From Clostridia bacterium (GTDB lineage: Bacteria > Bacillota > Clostridia > Christensenellales > Aristaeellaceae), in assembly GCA_017464305.1 (NCBI GenBank), contig JAFUDS010000042.1:1-44548 (forward strand): a stretch of DNA of 44,548 nt, written 5' to 3'. This document shows positions 1 through 7,449 of this stretch, piece by piece; position 1 is the first letter of the stretch; each line of letters starts with the position of its first letter. Both the position numbers and the translations under genes were made by a program. Under the pieces are notes generated by a model. That model searched no databases. It was not told the DNA's origin and saw nothing but the letters and a program-made list of their open reading frames with translations.

Positions 1-87
1 GTAGCCAGCGGCGCAAACGGCGATTTCTACGCCCCTGATCCGCAATGCTGGAAAACCAAGAATGACATGACCGGGGAGGAATTGTAA
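1..87 (+). CDS. 3' end of an unidentified CDS (partial)
   Basis: Frame 1 is open from the window edge for 28 codons and ends in TAA at 85-87, directly abutting the ATG of the next gene. The adjacency and a GGGGAGGA ribosome site inside its last codons suggest it is the upstream member of the same operon. The residues visible (ending near KNDMTGEEL) do not identify a family. The reading is supported mainly by position and by the RBS for the next gene lying within it. Confidence 0.5.
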   Translation, partial: VASGANGDFYAPDPQCWKTKNDMTGEEL

Positions 88-699
88 ATGGATGCGATGA
101 CGTGCCTGAAAAAGCTGGGCTATGTGGGTGTACTGGACTTTGCCACGGTGGATGAGGAGGGCGCTCCGCAGGTGCGCAATATCAGCGCCATTCATTTTGA
201 GGGAACGGACATTTATTTCCTGACTGCCAGAGGTAAATATTTTTCCAGCCAGCTCAAGCGGGACGGAAGGGTGCAGATCCTGGGCTATACGAAATATAAA
301 GAAACCATCCGTCTGTCCGGCAGGGCCGTGGAAGTGCCTGAAAACGAGCAGAAAAAATGGCGGGACATACTCTACCAGGAGCAGCCCTACCTGGAAAACG
401 TGTATCCCGGCGAGACGAAAAACATTGACACCATGTTCGTCATCCGGGATTACACCATCGAATACTTCTGCCTGTCCACGCGGCCCATCGCCCGGGAATA
501 CTTCGCCGTGGGCAACGCGCAGATTAAGCCCAAGGGCTATCGTATCACGGACGCCTGCATCGGCTGCGGCACCTGCCAGGGCGTGTGTCCGCAGGATGTC
601 ATTACAGAAGGAAGTCCCTACGAGATTGACGCAAACCACTGCTTGCAATGCGGCAACTGCGCGGAGAATTGCCCCGTGCAGGCCATTGAACGACTGTAA
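88..699 (+). CDS. PPOX-fold flavin protein fused to a 2x[4Fe-4S] ferredoxin domain
   Basis: The protein has 203 residues. Residues 1-140 resemble the pyridoxamine 5'-phosphate oxidase/FMN-binding split barrel (LDFATVDEEGAPQVRNIS, then a strand pattern around YFLTARGKYF). Residues 155-203 hold two ferredoxin motifs, CIGCGTCQGVCP and CLQCGNCAENCP, each a CxxCxxCxxxCP set for one [4Fe-4S] cluster. It has no signal peptide, so it should be cytoplasmic. The fusion implies electron transfer between the clusters and a flavin or a flavin-dependent partner; the substrate cannot be read from sequence. The start has GGGGAGGA 8 bases upstream. It is followed 13 bp later by an MDR oxidoreductase, with a second PPOX-fold protein after that, so the three probably act in one reductive pathway. 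PPOX-ferredoxin fusions are common in anaerobic Clostridia. Confidence 0.85.
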   Translation: MDAMTCLKKLGYVGVLDFATVDEEGAPQVRNISAIHFEGTDIYFLTARGKYFSSQLKRDGRVQILGYTKYKETIRLSGRAVEVPENEQKKWRDILYQEQPYLENVYPGETKNIDTMFVIRDYTIEYFCLSTRPIAREYFAVGNAQIKPKGYRITDACIGCGTCQGVCPQDVITEGSPYEIDANHCLQCGNCAENCPVQAIERL

Positions 700-712
700 G
701 GAGGAATCACCC

Positions 713-1663
713 ATGAAAGCCGTACAGATTGAAAAGGTTACCCCTGCAGAAGACGTTGTGCTGTCCGACCTTCCCATGCCCCAGGTGAAGGCTGACTGGG
801 TGTTGGTAAAGGTGCACGGCTTTGGTATGAATCATTCCGAACAGATTCTGCGTTTGTCAGAAATCGAAGCGCCGTATATTCAGAAGCCCGTGGTGCCCGG
901 CATCGAGTGCGTGGGTGAGATCGCCGATCCATCTGATACCGGCTTTGTTAAGGGCCAGAAAGTGGTGGCTCTCATGGGAGGCATGGGTCGCAGCTTCAAT
1001 GGTGGCTATGCCGAATACGCCCTGCTGCCCGCCCATCATGTGTTTGTCGTGGAAACCGATCTGTCCTGGGATGCTCTGGCCGCCGTGCCGGAAACCTTCT
1101 TCACAGCTTGGGGAAGCCTGTTTGAATGCCTGCAATTAAAGCAAGAAGATACGCTGCTGATTCGCGGGGCCACCTGTGCCTTGGGCTATGCGGCCATCCA
1201 GATTGCCAAGGGCTTGGGCTGCAAAGTCATCGCCACCACACACCGGGAAAGCAAATTACCGCTTTTGAAGGATGCTGATGAAGCCATCCTGGACGATAGG
1301 CAGCTGACCGGAAAAATCCATGGCGCGACCAAAGCCCTGGAGCTGATCGGCCCCAAGACTTTGGGCGACACCCTGCAGGCCGTGGAACATGGAGGGATCG
1401 TCTGCAACACGGGCATCCTGGGCGGTGTATTTACGCTGAATAATTTTGATCCCATCAAGGACATCCCTAACGGTGTGTATCTGACAGGCTTTTTCAGTAA
1501 CTATCCCACCCAACAGGTGATGGACGATATTTTCGCTTTCCTGAATGCCCATCACATCGTCCCCGCCTACGGCGCGCATTTCACCTTTGACCAAGTGAAG
1601 GACGCCTGTATCGCCTTGGACAGTCACAAAATAAACGGCAAAATCGTCGTGACCATGGAATGA
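713..1663 (+). CDS. MDR-superfamily quinone oxidoreductase-like zinc-less alcohol dehydrogenase
   Basis: This is a 316-residue protein of the medium-chain dehydrogenase/reductase superfamily. The N-terminal GroES-like fold is seen in KADWVLVKVHGFGMNHSE and PGIECVGEI. The Rossmann part carries DTLLIRGATCALGYAAIQIAK, a variant of the usual GAxGGVG nucleotide loop, followed by GCKVIATTHRESK. The structural-zinc cysteine cluster is absent, as in quinone oxidoreductase (QOR) members that use NADPH. The start at 713 has AAGGAGGAATC 5-6 bases upstream; the frame stays open further upstream but only in the shadow of the preceding gene. Its stop overlaps the region of the next start, giving a tight operon. 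Substrate is unknown; a quinone or enone is likely by family. Confidence 0.85.
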   Translation: MKAVQIEKVTPAEDVVLSDLPMPQVKADWVLVKVHGFGMNHSEQILRLSEIEAPYIQKPVVPGIECVGEIADPSDTGFVKGQKVVALMGGMGRSFNGGYAEYALLPAHHVFVVETDLSWDALAAVPETFFTAWGSLFECLQLKQEDTLLIRGATCALGYAAIQIAKGLGCKVIATTHRESKLPLLKDADEAILDDRQLTGKIHGATKALELIGPKTLGDTLQAVEHGGIVCNTGILGGVFTLNNFDPIKDIPNGVYLTGFFSNYPTQQVMDDIFAFLNAHHIVPAYGAHFTFDQVKDACIALDSHKINGKIVVTME

Positions 1664-1674
1664 GGTATAAGCTT

Positions 1675-2217
1675 ATGAAAAGAATGCTTGCTATCCTGCT
1701 CTGCATCATCGCCTTGGGAGGAATGACCATGACAGCCCACGCAGAAGAAACCACCCTGGATTTCTTCAAATCCTTGAACTTTGAGGACGGCATCAGCGTG
1801 GTAGTGGATGTGTTCCATCGCTTTCCGCTGCAATACGCCACTACCCTGGGATTGGACGGCAATCCGCAGATCCGCCCCATCGAATTCAAGTTTGAAGAGG
1901 ACGGCGTGCTGTATTTTGATACGGTGACGTTCTATACATCCTACAGGGAAATGCTGGCGCATCCGTACATTCAGCTTTGCGTCTGCGACCAGGAAACCAT
2001 GACCTATGTTCGGCTGGGCGGCAAGGTGAACTTTACCACCGATCAGGCGATCATTGACCGCTGCTTTGACGAGAGCCCTGTGCTGACCAGCCAGTTTGGA
2101 AGCAGCAGGGATGTGGTGATTGGCTATTATCTTACGGAAGCCTGGGCGGAGTTTTCTTCCTTCTCCAGCGAATTGCGGAGCAGAACCTATCAACTGACAA
2201 ACAAATACGATCAGTAA
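1675..2217 (+). CDS. Predicted exported PPOX-fold (flavin split-barrel) protein
   Basis: The protein has 180 residues. Residues 1-22 form a clear signal peptide (KR, then LAILLCIIALGGMTMT, then AHAEE with an AxA-type cleavage). The rest is a PPOX-like split barrel: YATTLGLDGNPQIRPIEFKF, then YTSYREMLAHPYIQLCV and YVRLGGKVNF. PPOX enzymes normally bind FMN or F420 in the cytoplasm, so a secretory version is unusual. The start at 1675 is preferred because GAGG at 1662-1665 sits 9 bases upstream; an in-frame ATG at 1660 overlaps the previous stop and would add five residues. It is the last gene of the operon and is followed by a strong terminator. Confidence 0.75.
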   Translation: MKRMLAILLCIIALGGMTMTAHAEETTLDFFKSLNFEDGISVVVDVFHRFPLQYATTLGLDGNPQIRPIEFKFEEDGVLYFDTVTFYTSYREMLAHPYIQLCVCDQETMTYVRLGGKVNFTTDQAIIDRCFDESPVLTSQFGSSRDVVIGYYLTEAWAEFSSFSSELRSRTYQLTNKYDQ

Positions 2218-2257
2218 AGGAAAGAGGACGCCGCAAAATGTCAGCGTCCTCTTTCCT
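2218..2257 (+). terminator. Intrinsic terminator between convergent genes
   Basis: There is a perfect 14-bp stem (AGGAAAGAGGACGC at 2218-2231 with its complement at 2244-2257), a 12-base loop and a run of T beginning at 2257. It starts on the base after the stop of the redox operon and lies 8 bp from the end of the convergent HxlR gene, so it may serve both directions. The T-run favours the + strand. Confidence 0.9.
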
Positions 2258-2265
2258 TTTGCCAT

Positions 2266-2598
2266 TTACGCTTCCCGTGCCATCTGCTGATATCTCTGAC
2301 CCCAGGCTTCCATGGCCTTGATGATGGGCCGCATGGAATCCCCCAGCTCGCTCAAGGAATACTCTACCCTGGGCGGCACCTCAGGATAAACCGTGCGGTG
2401 GATGATCCCGTCAGCCTCCAGGGCACGCAGATTGTCCGTCAGCACCTTCTGACTGATGCCGGGAATGGAGCGCAGCATCTCATTGAAGCGCCAGGGCCGG
2501 GCCAGCAAATTGCGCAGGATCAGCAGCTTCCATTTGTTCCCGATCAGCTGTACTGTGGTGGCAACCGGGCAATCCGGCAGTTCTTCTTTTGTCAGCAT
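2266..2598 (-). CDS. HxlR-family winged-helix transcriptional regulator
   Basis: The protein has 110 residues. It begins MLTKEELPDCPVATTVQLIG, with the conserved N-terminal cysteine (C10) used for redox or electrophile sensing in some HxlR proteins such as HypR and QorR. Residues NKWKLLILRNLLARPWRF and GISQKVLTDNLRALEADGII form the winged helix. The start at 2598 has GGAGG at 2607-2611; an upstream in-frame start exists but would lie inside the palindrome and lacks a ribosome site. The gene converges on the MDR/PPOX operon. HxlR regulators often control neighbouring quinone or flavin oxidoreductases, so control of that operon is plausible, but its promoter is outside the window. Confidence 0.9.
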   Translation of the reverse strand: MLTKEELPDCPVATTVQLIGNKWKLLILRNLLARPWRFNEMLRSIPGISQKVLTDNLRALEADGIIHRTVYPEVPPRVEYSLSELGDSMRPIIKAMEAWGQRYQQMAREA

Positions 2599-2620
2599 GA
2601 TCAACGCCTCCGTTTTTGAA

Positions 2621-2646
2621 TGTAACATTCAAAAATGAATGTTACA
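2621..2646. promoter_or_regulatory. Palindromic operator, probable HxlR autoregulatory site
   Basis: TGTAACATTC at 2621-2630 and GAATGTTACA at 2637-2646 form a perfect 10-bp inverted repeat with a 6-base AT spacer. It lies between the -10 box and the start codon of the HxlR gene and covers the expected transcription start. This is the position of a repressor operator. HxlR dimers bind palindromes of this size. Confidence 0.8.
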
Positions 2647-2649
2647 TTG

Positions 2650-2678
2650 ATAATATCATATTATCTTACGACGGTCAA
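2650..2678 (-). promoter_or_regulatory. Sigma-A promoter of the HxlR gene
   Basis: On the minus strand TTGACC (2673-2678) and TATTAT (2650-2655) are separated by exactly 17 bp. The predicted start of transcription falls inside the adjacent palindrome. Confidence 0.75.
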
Positions 2679-2692
2679 TAGCTGGGCTTTCA

Positions 2693-4063
2693 TCATACAT
2701 TTTCTTTCACCTGCTGATCATCCACCGCCATCAGAATATCCGTTACTTCTGAGGAGGCTGGAAATTTGAGCATAACGGTAGTTCCCTTTTCCAGAACGCT
2801 TTCCAGCTGAACCACAGCACCATGAAACTGAGCACCGTGCTTCACGATGGAAAGGCCCAGGCCCGTGCCCCCTACCTCCCGGGAATGGCTCTTATCCACG
2901 CGATAAAACCGTTCAAAGACTCTTTTTTGATGCTCCGGGGAGATGCCAATTCCTGTATCCGCTACCGCCAGCACCACCCTCCCCTCCTGCTGAGAGACCG
3001 TCACGGTGACCAAACCGCCAGGGTGATTGTATTTTATGGCGTTATCACATAAATTGTAAACCATTTCACTGACCAGGGGATATACGCCGGAAATGATCGC
3101 CGGCGCTCCCGCCAAATTCAGCACGATATTTCGCCTATCCGCCGCGGGGCGCAGGCTATCCAGGACGGAGCCTGCCAGCTCATACAGGTCCAAAGATTCC
3201 CAGAGGGGTTCCACATTCTGCTCATCCAGCTGAGACAACCGAATAATGTCATTAATCAGCGCTATCAGGCGCTGGGACTCCTGATAGATATCCCGCCCGA
3301 ACTCCTGCACCTTATCTCCCTGAACAACCCCTTCCGCCATCAGCTCCGCAAACCCGGAGATCGATGTTAAAGGCGTTTTCAATTCATGGGAAACATTGGC
3401 GGAGAATTCCCGGCGAATAGCTTCCCGCTGCTCCGCCTCCTCCAGGATGGTCAGCTTCTGTTCCTGAATTTTATCCACCAAGGGGGATAATTCGGGATAA
3501 GGCGTGATCTCCGGGTGCTCCAGATCCATCTCATTGATTGGGCGTACAATCTGATTGGCCACCCGGAAAGCCAGCACGCCGGAAATGATCAAGACCAGCA
3601 TCAGCACCCATAGCACTGGGCTGACCGCCAGTAACGCGTCCTGCACCGCCCGCAAGGATCGGCCCAGCCGCAGCACGGAGCCATCCTCGCACCGGAGGGA
3701 GTAATACATGGTGACTTCCCCGCTGCTCTCCGACCGCCGAATTCCCTTCCCCTCCCCAGAGGTCAGCGCCTGCCTCACCTCCGGCATCTCATTTTGAGAC
3801 GGCATCGGGAGAGGAAAATCATTATCATACAAAACCGTCCCCGCCGCATCGATCCAGGTAATTCGATTCTCATTATTCAGCGCCCGCAAATAAGGGATGC
3901 CCCCCATCAGCAGCCCCTGCTCGGCATAAACCGCCTCCTGCTGCAGGGCGGCATAGGTTTCATCCTGAATCTGAGTATACTGCATGCCGAAGAACAAGCC
4001 GGCGCATAATACCAGCACAGAAACGCCCACCAGGAATGTATTCCGGAAAATGGTTCTCGTCAT
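2693..4063 (-). CDS. phoR: PhoR-like sensor histidine kinase
   Basis: The protein has 456 residues. A first membrane segment (about 10-28) and a second (about 145-166) flank an extracellular region of roughly 115 residues. Then come a HAMP-like linker, the H-box FSANVSHELKTPLTSISGF with phospho-acceptor His226, the N-box NLCDNAIKYNHPGG, the G1 box VADTGIGIS, and RFYRVDKSHSREVGGTGLGL. These are the usual features of phosphate-type PhoR kinases. Its ATG overlaps the TGA of the regulator gene (ATGA), giving translational coupling. GGAGG lies 7 bases before the chosen start; a longer frame upstream is inside the regulator gene. The neighbouring Na/Pi cotransporter supports phosphate sensing. Confidence 0.85.
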   Translation of the reverse strand: MTRTIFRNTFLVGVSVLVLCAGLFFGMQYTQIQDETYAALQQEAVYAEQGLLMGGIPYLRALNNENRITWIDAAGTVLYDNDFPLPMPSQNEMPEVRQALTSGEGKGIRRSESSGEVTMYYSLRCEDGSVLRLGRSLRAVQDALLAVSPVLWVLMLVLIISGVLAFRVANQIVRPINEMDLEHPEITPYPELSPLVDKIQEQKLTILEEAEQREAIRREFSANVSHELKTPLTSISGFAELMAEGVVQGDKVQEFGRDIYQESQRLIALINDIIRLSQLDEQNVEPLWESLDLYELAGSVLDSLRPAADRRNIVLNLAGAPAIISGVYPLVSEMVYNLCDNAIKYNHPGGLVTVTVSQQEGRVVLAVADTGIGISPEHQKRVFERFYRVDKSHSREVGGTGLGLSIVKHGAQFHGAVVQLESVLEKGTTVMLKFPASSEVTDILMAVDDQQVKENV

Positions 4064-4734
4064 AGGCTTCCCTCCGAAAAACGATACCCCACGCCCCGCA
4101 CAGTCTGGACATAGATTCCGGCTTCGCCTAATTTGGCGCGCAGGGTACGAATATGCACATCCAGCGTTCGATTCTCCCGCTCGGAGCCAAGCCCCCAAAT
4201 TCTCTCCAGCAGAACCTCCCGGGTCAAAACCCGCTCCTTGTTTTCCAGAAGCAACCGCAGCAGCAGGAATTCTTTATAGGTTAACTGCACCTGCTCTTCT
4301 CCCACCCAAACCTCATGGCGATCCGGATCCATACGCAGATCTCCCACCTGCAGAATCTCCACAGGCGTTTCCTCCGTCCGCCTCAGCACGGCGCGAATCC
4401 GGGCCATCAACTCCATCATACCAAAGGGTTTGGAGATATAATCATCCGCACCGGCATCCAGGCCCTCCACCCGATCATACTCCGCGTTCTTCGCGGTGAG
4501 CATAATCACCGGGAGACGCGCAGTCTCCGGCTGTTTCCGCAAGCTCTTCAGGATCGAGAGGCCATCCTCGTCCGGCAGCATGATGTCCAGCAGAATCAGC
4601 CGGGGAAGCTGCCGGGCCATGGCAGCGCTAAATTCTCGCGGCGTTTCAAAGCCCCTCGCCTCAAACCCTTGGGATTCCAGCGCGTAAATCACCAATTTCC
4701 GAATACTATCGTCATCCTCCAGCAAATAAATCAT
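4060..4734 (-). CDS. PhoB/PhoP-like OmpR-family response regulator
   Basis: The protein has 224 residues. The receiver domain begins MIYLLEDDDSIRKLV with the acidic pair; phospho-acceptor Asp is in LILLDIMLPDEDG, Thr in VIMLTAKN and Lys in DYISKPFG. The C-terminal winged helix contains LTYKEFLLLRLLLENKERVLTREVLLERIW and the RTLDVHIRTLRAKL recognition region. The start at 4734 has GGAGGGG about 8 bases upstream. It is cotranscribed with the PhoR-like kinase and divergent from the Na/Pi cotransporter. Name PhoB or PhoP depends on lineage convention; the sequence and context agree with phosphate control. Confidence 0.85.
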   Translation of the reverse strand: MIYLLEDDDSIRKLVIYALESQGFEARGFETPREFSAAMARQLPRLILLDIMLPDEDGLSILKSLRKQPETARLPVIMLTAKNAEYDRVEGLDAGADDYISKPFGMMELMARIRAVLRRTEETPVEILQVGDLRMDPDRHEVWVGEEQVQLTYKEFLLLRLLLENKERVLTREVLLERIWGLGSERENRTLDVHIRTLRAKLGEAGIYVQTVRGVGYRFSEGSL

Positions 4735-4791
4735 CCTGATTTCCCCTCCTCCCCTTCGCATCTTACCATGAACTGGCGCAATGAGATATAG

Positions 4792-4842
4792 TTTTTCGAA
4801 GATTTAACCTGGATTTAACAGGGAGGGGACCACAGATTTAAC
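4792..4842 (+). promoter_or_regulatory. Pho-box-like TTTAAC direct repeats
   Basis: TTTAAC occurs at 4803-4808, 4814-4819 and 4837-4842, and a weaker TTTTTC at 4792-4797. Spacings are 11, 11 and 23 bp, i.e. one helical turn or two. This resembles the TTAACA-type direct repeats bound by Bacillus PhoP. The repeats lie between the divergent regulator and cotransporter genes, 37-87 bp before the cotransporter ATG at 4879. Confidence 0.65.
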
Positions 4843-4878
4843 ATGGCGGGGGTAGGATAAATCCGGAGGAAACGAAGG

Positions 4879-6627
4879 ATGAGTATTTCAAGTTTGATCG
4901 CGCTGTGCTGCGGCATCTCCCTCTTTCTTTTCGGGATGACGCTGATGGGAGATGGCCTCAAAAGGATTTCCGGCAATCGGCTGGGTCCGGTGCTGTTTCG
5001 CCTATCCGGCACACAATGGAAGGGAATTTTGCTGGGGACGGGCGTGACGGCGGTGATCCAGTCCTCTTCCGCCACATCCGTCATGGTGGTGGGCTTCGTC
5101 AACTCCGGCATGATGAAGCCCCGGCAGGCCATTTCCGTGATCCTGGGCGCCATTTTAGGCACCAGCATCACGGGGTGGATCATCTGTCTAAGCTATCTGG
5201 ACAGCGCAGCGGGATGGATTTCTCTGCTCTCCACCGCAACTTTGACGGGGGTGATCGCCGTCGCAGGCATCCTGCTGCGCGTTTTCAGCAAGCAACAGGT
5301 CCACCACCAGTTAGGGGACATTCTCATGGGCTTCGCCGTGCTCATGGTAGGCATGAGCCAGATGAGTGATTCCGTCGGCAATCTGGGGTCCCAGCCCTGG
5401 TTCACTGGCCTGATCGCCACCCTTACCCATCCCGCCATGGGTATCCTGTTCGGATTTGTTTTCTCGGCCATGCTGCAATCCGCATCCGCCGCGGTAGGCA
5501 TTCTGCAGGCCTTATCCATCACGGGGGTCATGACCATGCAAGCCGCACTGCCCCTCTTGATGGGCATCTGCATCGGCGCGTCCTTGCCAGTGCTGCTTTC
5601 CGCGCTGGGGGCTAACACGGAAGGAAAACGAACAGCGCTCAGCTATCTGGTGGCCTCCTTTGCGGGCGTCATGGTCTGCGCCGCCCTGTTCTATATCGCC
5701 CACGCCATGTTTCACTTCGATTTTCTGTGCCAGAGCATGAATCCATTTTCCATCGCGGCGATTAATACCATCCTGAGACTGGCCATCCTATGCGTGCTGT
5801 GCCCCTTTACCGATGTGCTGGAGGCGACGGCCGCGCTGCTCATCCCCTCCAAGGCAAGTTCATCTCAGCCCGGGGTAAGGCTGGAGGAAAGATTCCTCTC
5901 CCACCCCGCCCTGGCCGTGGAGCAAAGCAGATTAACCATGAATGACATGGCCGCCCACGCCGATGAAGCGGTGCGGGATGCCATCGGATTACTGACACAT
6001 TATACCGATGAAGGCTATCAACATGTAAAAGAATTAGAAAATGAAGGGGATTCCTTTGAGGATGCTTTGGGGACCTACCTGGTCAAAATGACAGGACAGG
6101 AATTGACCGAACGGCAAACGCAATTGGTTTCTCTTTCCCTGCACACCATTTCAGACTTCGAAAGGATCACAGACCATGCCTTGAATATCGCCCGAAGCGC
6201 AGACGAAATGCACGAGAAACAGCTCTCCTTCTCCGATGACGCCGCCGCCGAATTATCCGTCATGAACCAAGCCATCCAGGAAATCATGCACCTGGCGGTC
6301 GGCGCGCTGATTCATGAAGATGAGGCCATGGCCGGTAAAGTCGAGCCCTTGCAGGAGGTGATCGACGAATTATGCGAACAGATGAAATTGCGGCATGTAG
6401 AGCGGCTGCAGGAAGGCAAATGCACCATTGCTCATGGATTCATCCTCAATGACTTGATCACAAATTTCCAGCGAATCGGCGCGCACTGCTCCAATATAGC
6501 GGTGGCCATGATCGAACTGGGAAGCGGCTCCCTGGAGGTGCATGAGTATCTCGGATCCATTCGAAGGGCTCACGCGCCGAACTACGAAAATGACCGGCGT
6601 GATTTCCAGAAAAAATATCAATTGTAA
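4879..6627 (+). CDS. Na+/phosphate cotransporter family protein with PhoU-like tail
   Basis: The protein has 582 residues. The membrane half (about 1-320) contains the two inverted NptA/SLC34-type repeats with signatures QSSSATS (Q61) and LQSASAAVG (Q200), the substrate-binding QSS elements of the family. The C-terminal part (about 350-560) is helical and charged and matches a PhoU domain pattern (AVRDAIGLLTHYTDEGYQHVKELENEGD; ISDFERITDHALNIARSADE). It should import phosphate with sodium at the cytoplasmic membrane. The start has GGAGGAAACGAAGG just upstream. Divergent PhoR/PhoB-like genes and Pho-box repeats suggest phosphate-starvation control. Confidence 0.9.
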   Translation: MSISSLIALCCGISLFLFGMTLMGDGLKRISGNRLGPVLFRLSGTQWKGILLGTGVTAVIQSSSATSVMVVGFVNSGMMKPRQAISVILGAILGTSITGWIICLSYLDSAAGWISLLSTATLTGVIAVAGILLRVFSKQQVHHQLGDILMGFAVLMVGMSQMSDSVGNLGSQPWFTGLIATLTHPAMGILFGFVFSAMLQSASAAVGILQALSITGVMTMQAALPLLMGICIGASLPVLLSALGANTEGKRTALSYLVASFAGVMVCAALFYIAHAMFHFDFLCQSMNPFSIAAINTILRLAILCVLCPFTDVLEATAALLIPSKASSSQPGVRLEERFLSHPALAVEQSRLTMNDMAAHADEAVRDAIGLLTHYTDEGYQHVKELENEGDSFEDALGTYLVKMTGQELTERQTQLVSLSLHTISDFERITDHALNIARSADEMHEKQLSFSDDAAAELSVMNQAIQEIMHLAVGALIHEDEAMAGKVEPLQEVIDELCEQMKLRHVERLQEGKCTIAHGFILNDLITNFQRIGAHCSNIAVAMIELGSGSLEVHEYLGSIRRAHAPNYENDRRDFQKKYQL

Positions 6628-6726
6628 CCGTAGATGGAGAATGATAGCAGGCTTCCCACCAGGCCGTCCAGCTCCAATGCTCCTGAAATACTTCGTTTGA
6701 CCTAAACTCATTTCTCCTTTGTATGA

Positions 6727-7449
6727 TCAAGACTTTTCTTCGTTTTCCGCCATCCGATAACCCACACCCACCTCTGTAAAGATATAGCGTGGTTCGTTGG
6801 GATCAGGTTCGATTTTCCTGCGGATGCTGGCCATGTGTACTCGCAGAATTTTGTTATCCATACTGGCAGAAGGGCCCCACAGCTCCTGCAGCATAGCCTT
6901 ATAGGTCATCACCCGGCCTGCGTGCTTGCCCAACAGCGCCACAATCCTAAACTCATTCGGGGTCAGATGCACCTCACTGCCATCCAGCAGAACGCGCATC
7001 TTTTTATAATCTATTTCTAACCCACCCACATGGTAAGTACCAATTAGTCCAATTTCATTGCTTTCTGCGGTGGTTCTGGTGTGGCGCAGGGCAGTACGGA
7101 TGCGAGCCAGCAATTCTACGGTGCCGAAGGGCTTGGTCACATAATCATCCGCACCATCATCCAGAGCGGCGGCTTTGTCCTCCTCCATGCTGCGGGCTGA
7201 AATGACGATGATGGGGGTCTGTGTCCAGGAGCGCACACTGCGGATGATTTCCCTTCCGTCCATATCCGGCAACCCCAGGTCCAGCAAGATGCAATCAGGG
7301 CAATGGGAAGAAATCATTTGCAGCGCGGTTTTTCCGCTTTCCGCCACAATCGCCATATATCCAGCGGCGTTCACAGCTGTCTTTATGAAATTAGAAATTC
7401 CCGGATCATCTTCGATAATCAAGATTTTACAGTGCTGATTAGGTTGCAT
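6727..7449 (-). CDS. KdpE-like OmpR-family response regulator
   Basis: The protein has 240 residues. The receiver domain has ILIIEDDPGISNFI, phospho-Asp in CILLDLGLPDMDG, and DYVTKPFG. The winged helix has LTPNEFRIVALLGKHAGRVMTYKAML and KILRVHMASIRRKIEPDPNEPRYI, which is the KdpE pattern. Start at 7449 has AAGGAGG 8 bases upstream. It overlaps the end of the KdpD-like kinase gene by 11 bp. No kdpFABC potassium pump genes are in the window, so the target is unknown; the divergent pyrophosphatase operon is a candidate. Confidence 0.85.
   Translation of the reverse strand: MQPNQHCKILIIEDDPGISNFIKTAVNAAGYMAIVAESGKTALQMISSHCPDCILLDLGLPDMDGREIIRSVRSWTQTPIIVISARSMEEDKAAALDDGADDYVTKPFGTVELLARIRTALRHTRTTAESNEIGLIGTYHVGGLEIDYKKMRVLLDGSEVHLTPNEFRIVALLGKHAGRVMTYKAMLQELWGPSASMDNKILRVHMASIRRKIEPDPNEPRYIFTEVGVGYRMAENEEKS

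Noticed and set aside
738-1135. Short minus-strand frames within the MDR gene
   Set aside because: No ribosome sites and overlapping a clear oxidoreductase.
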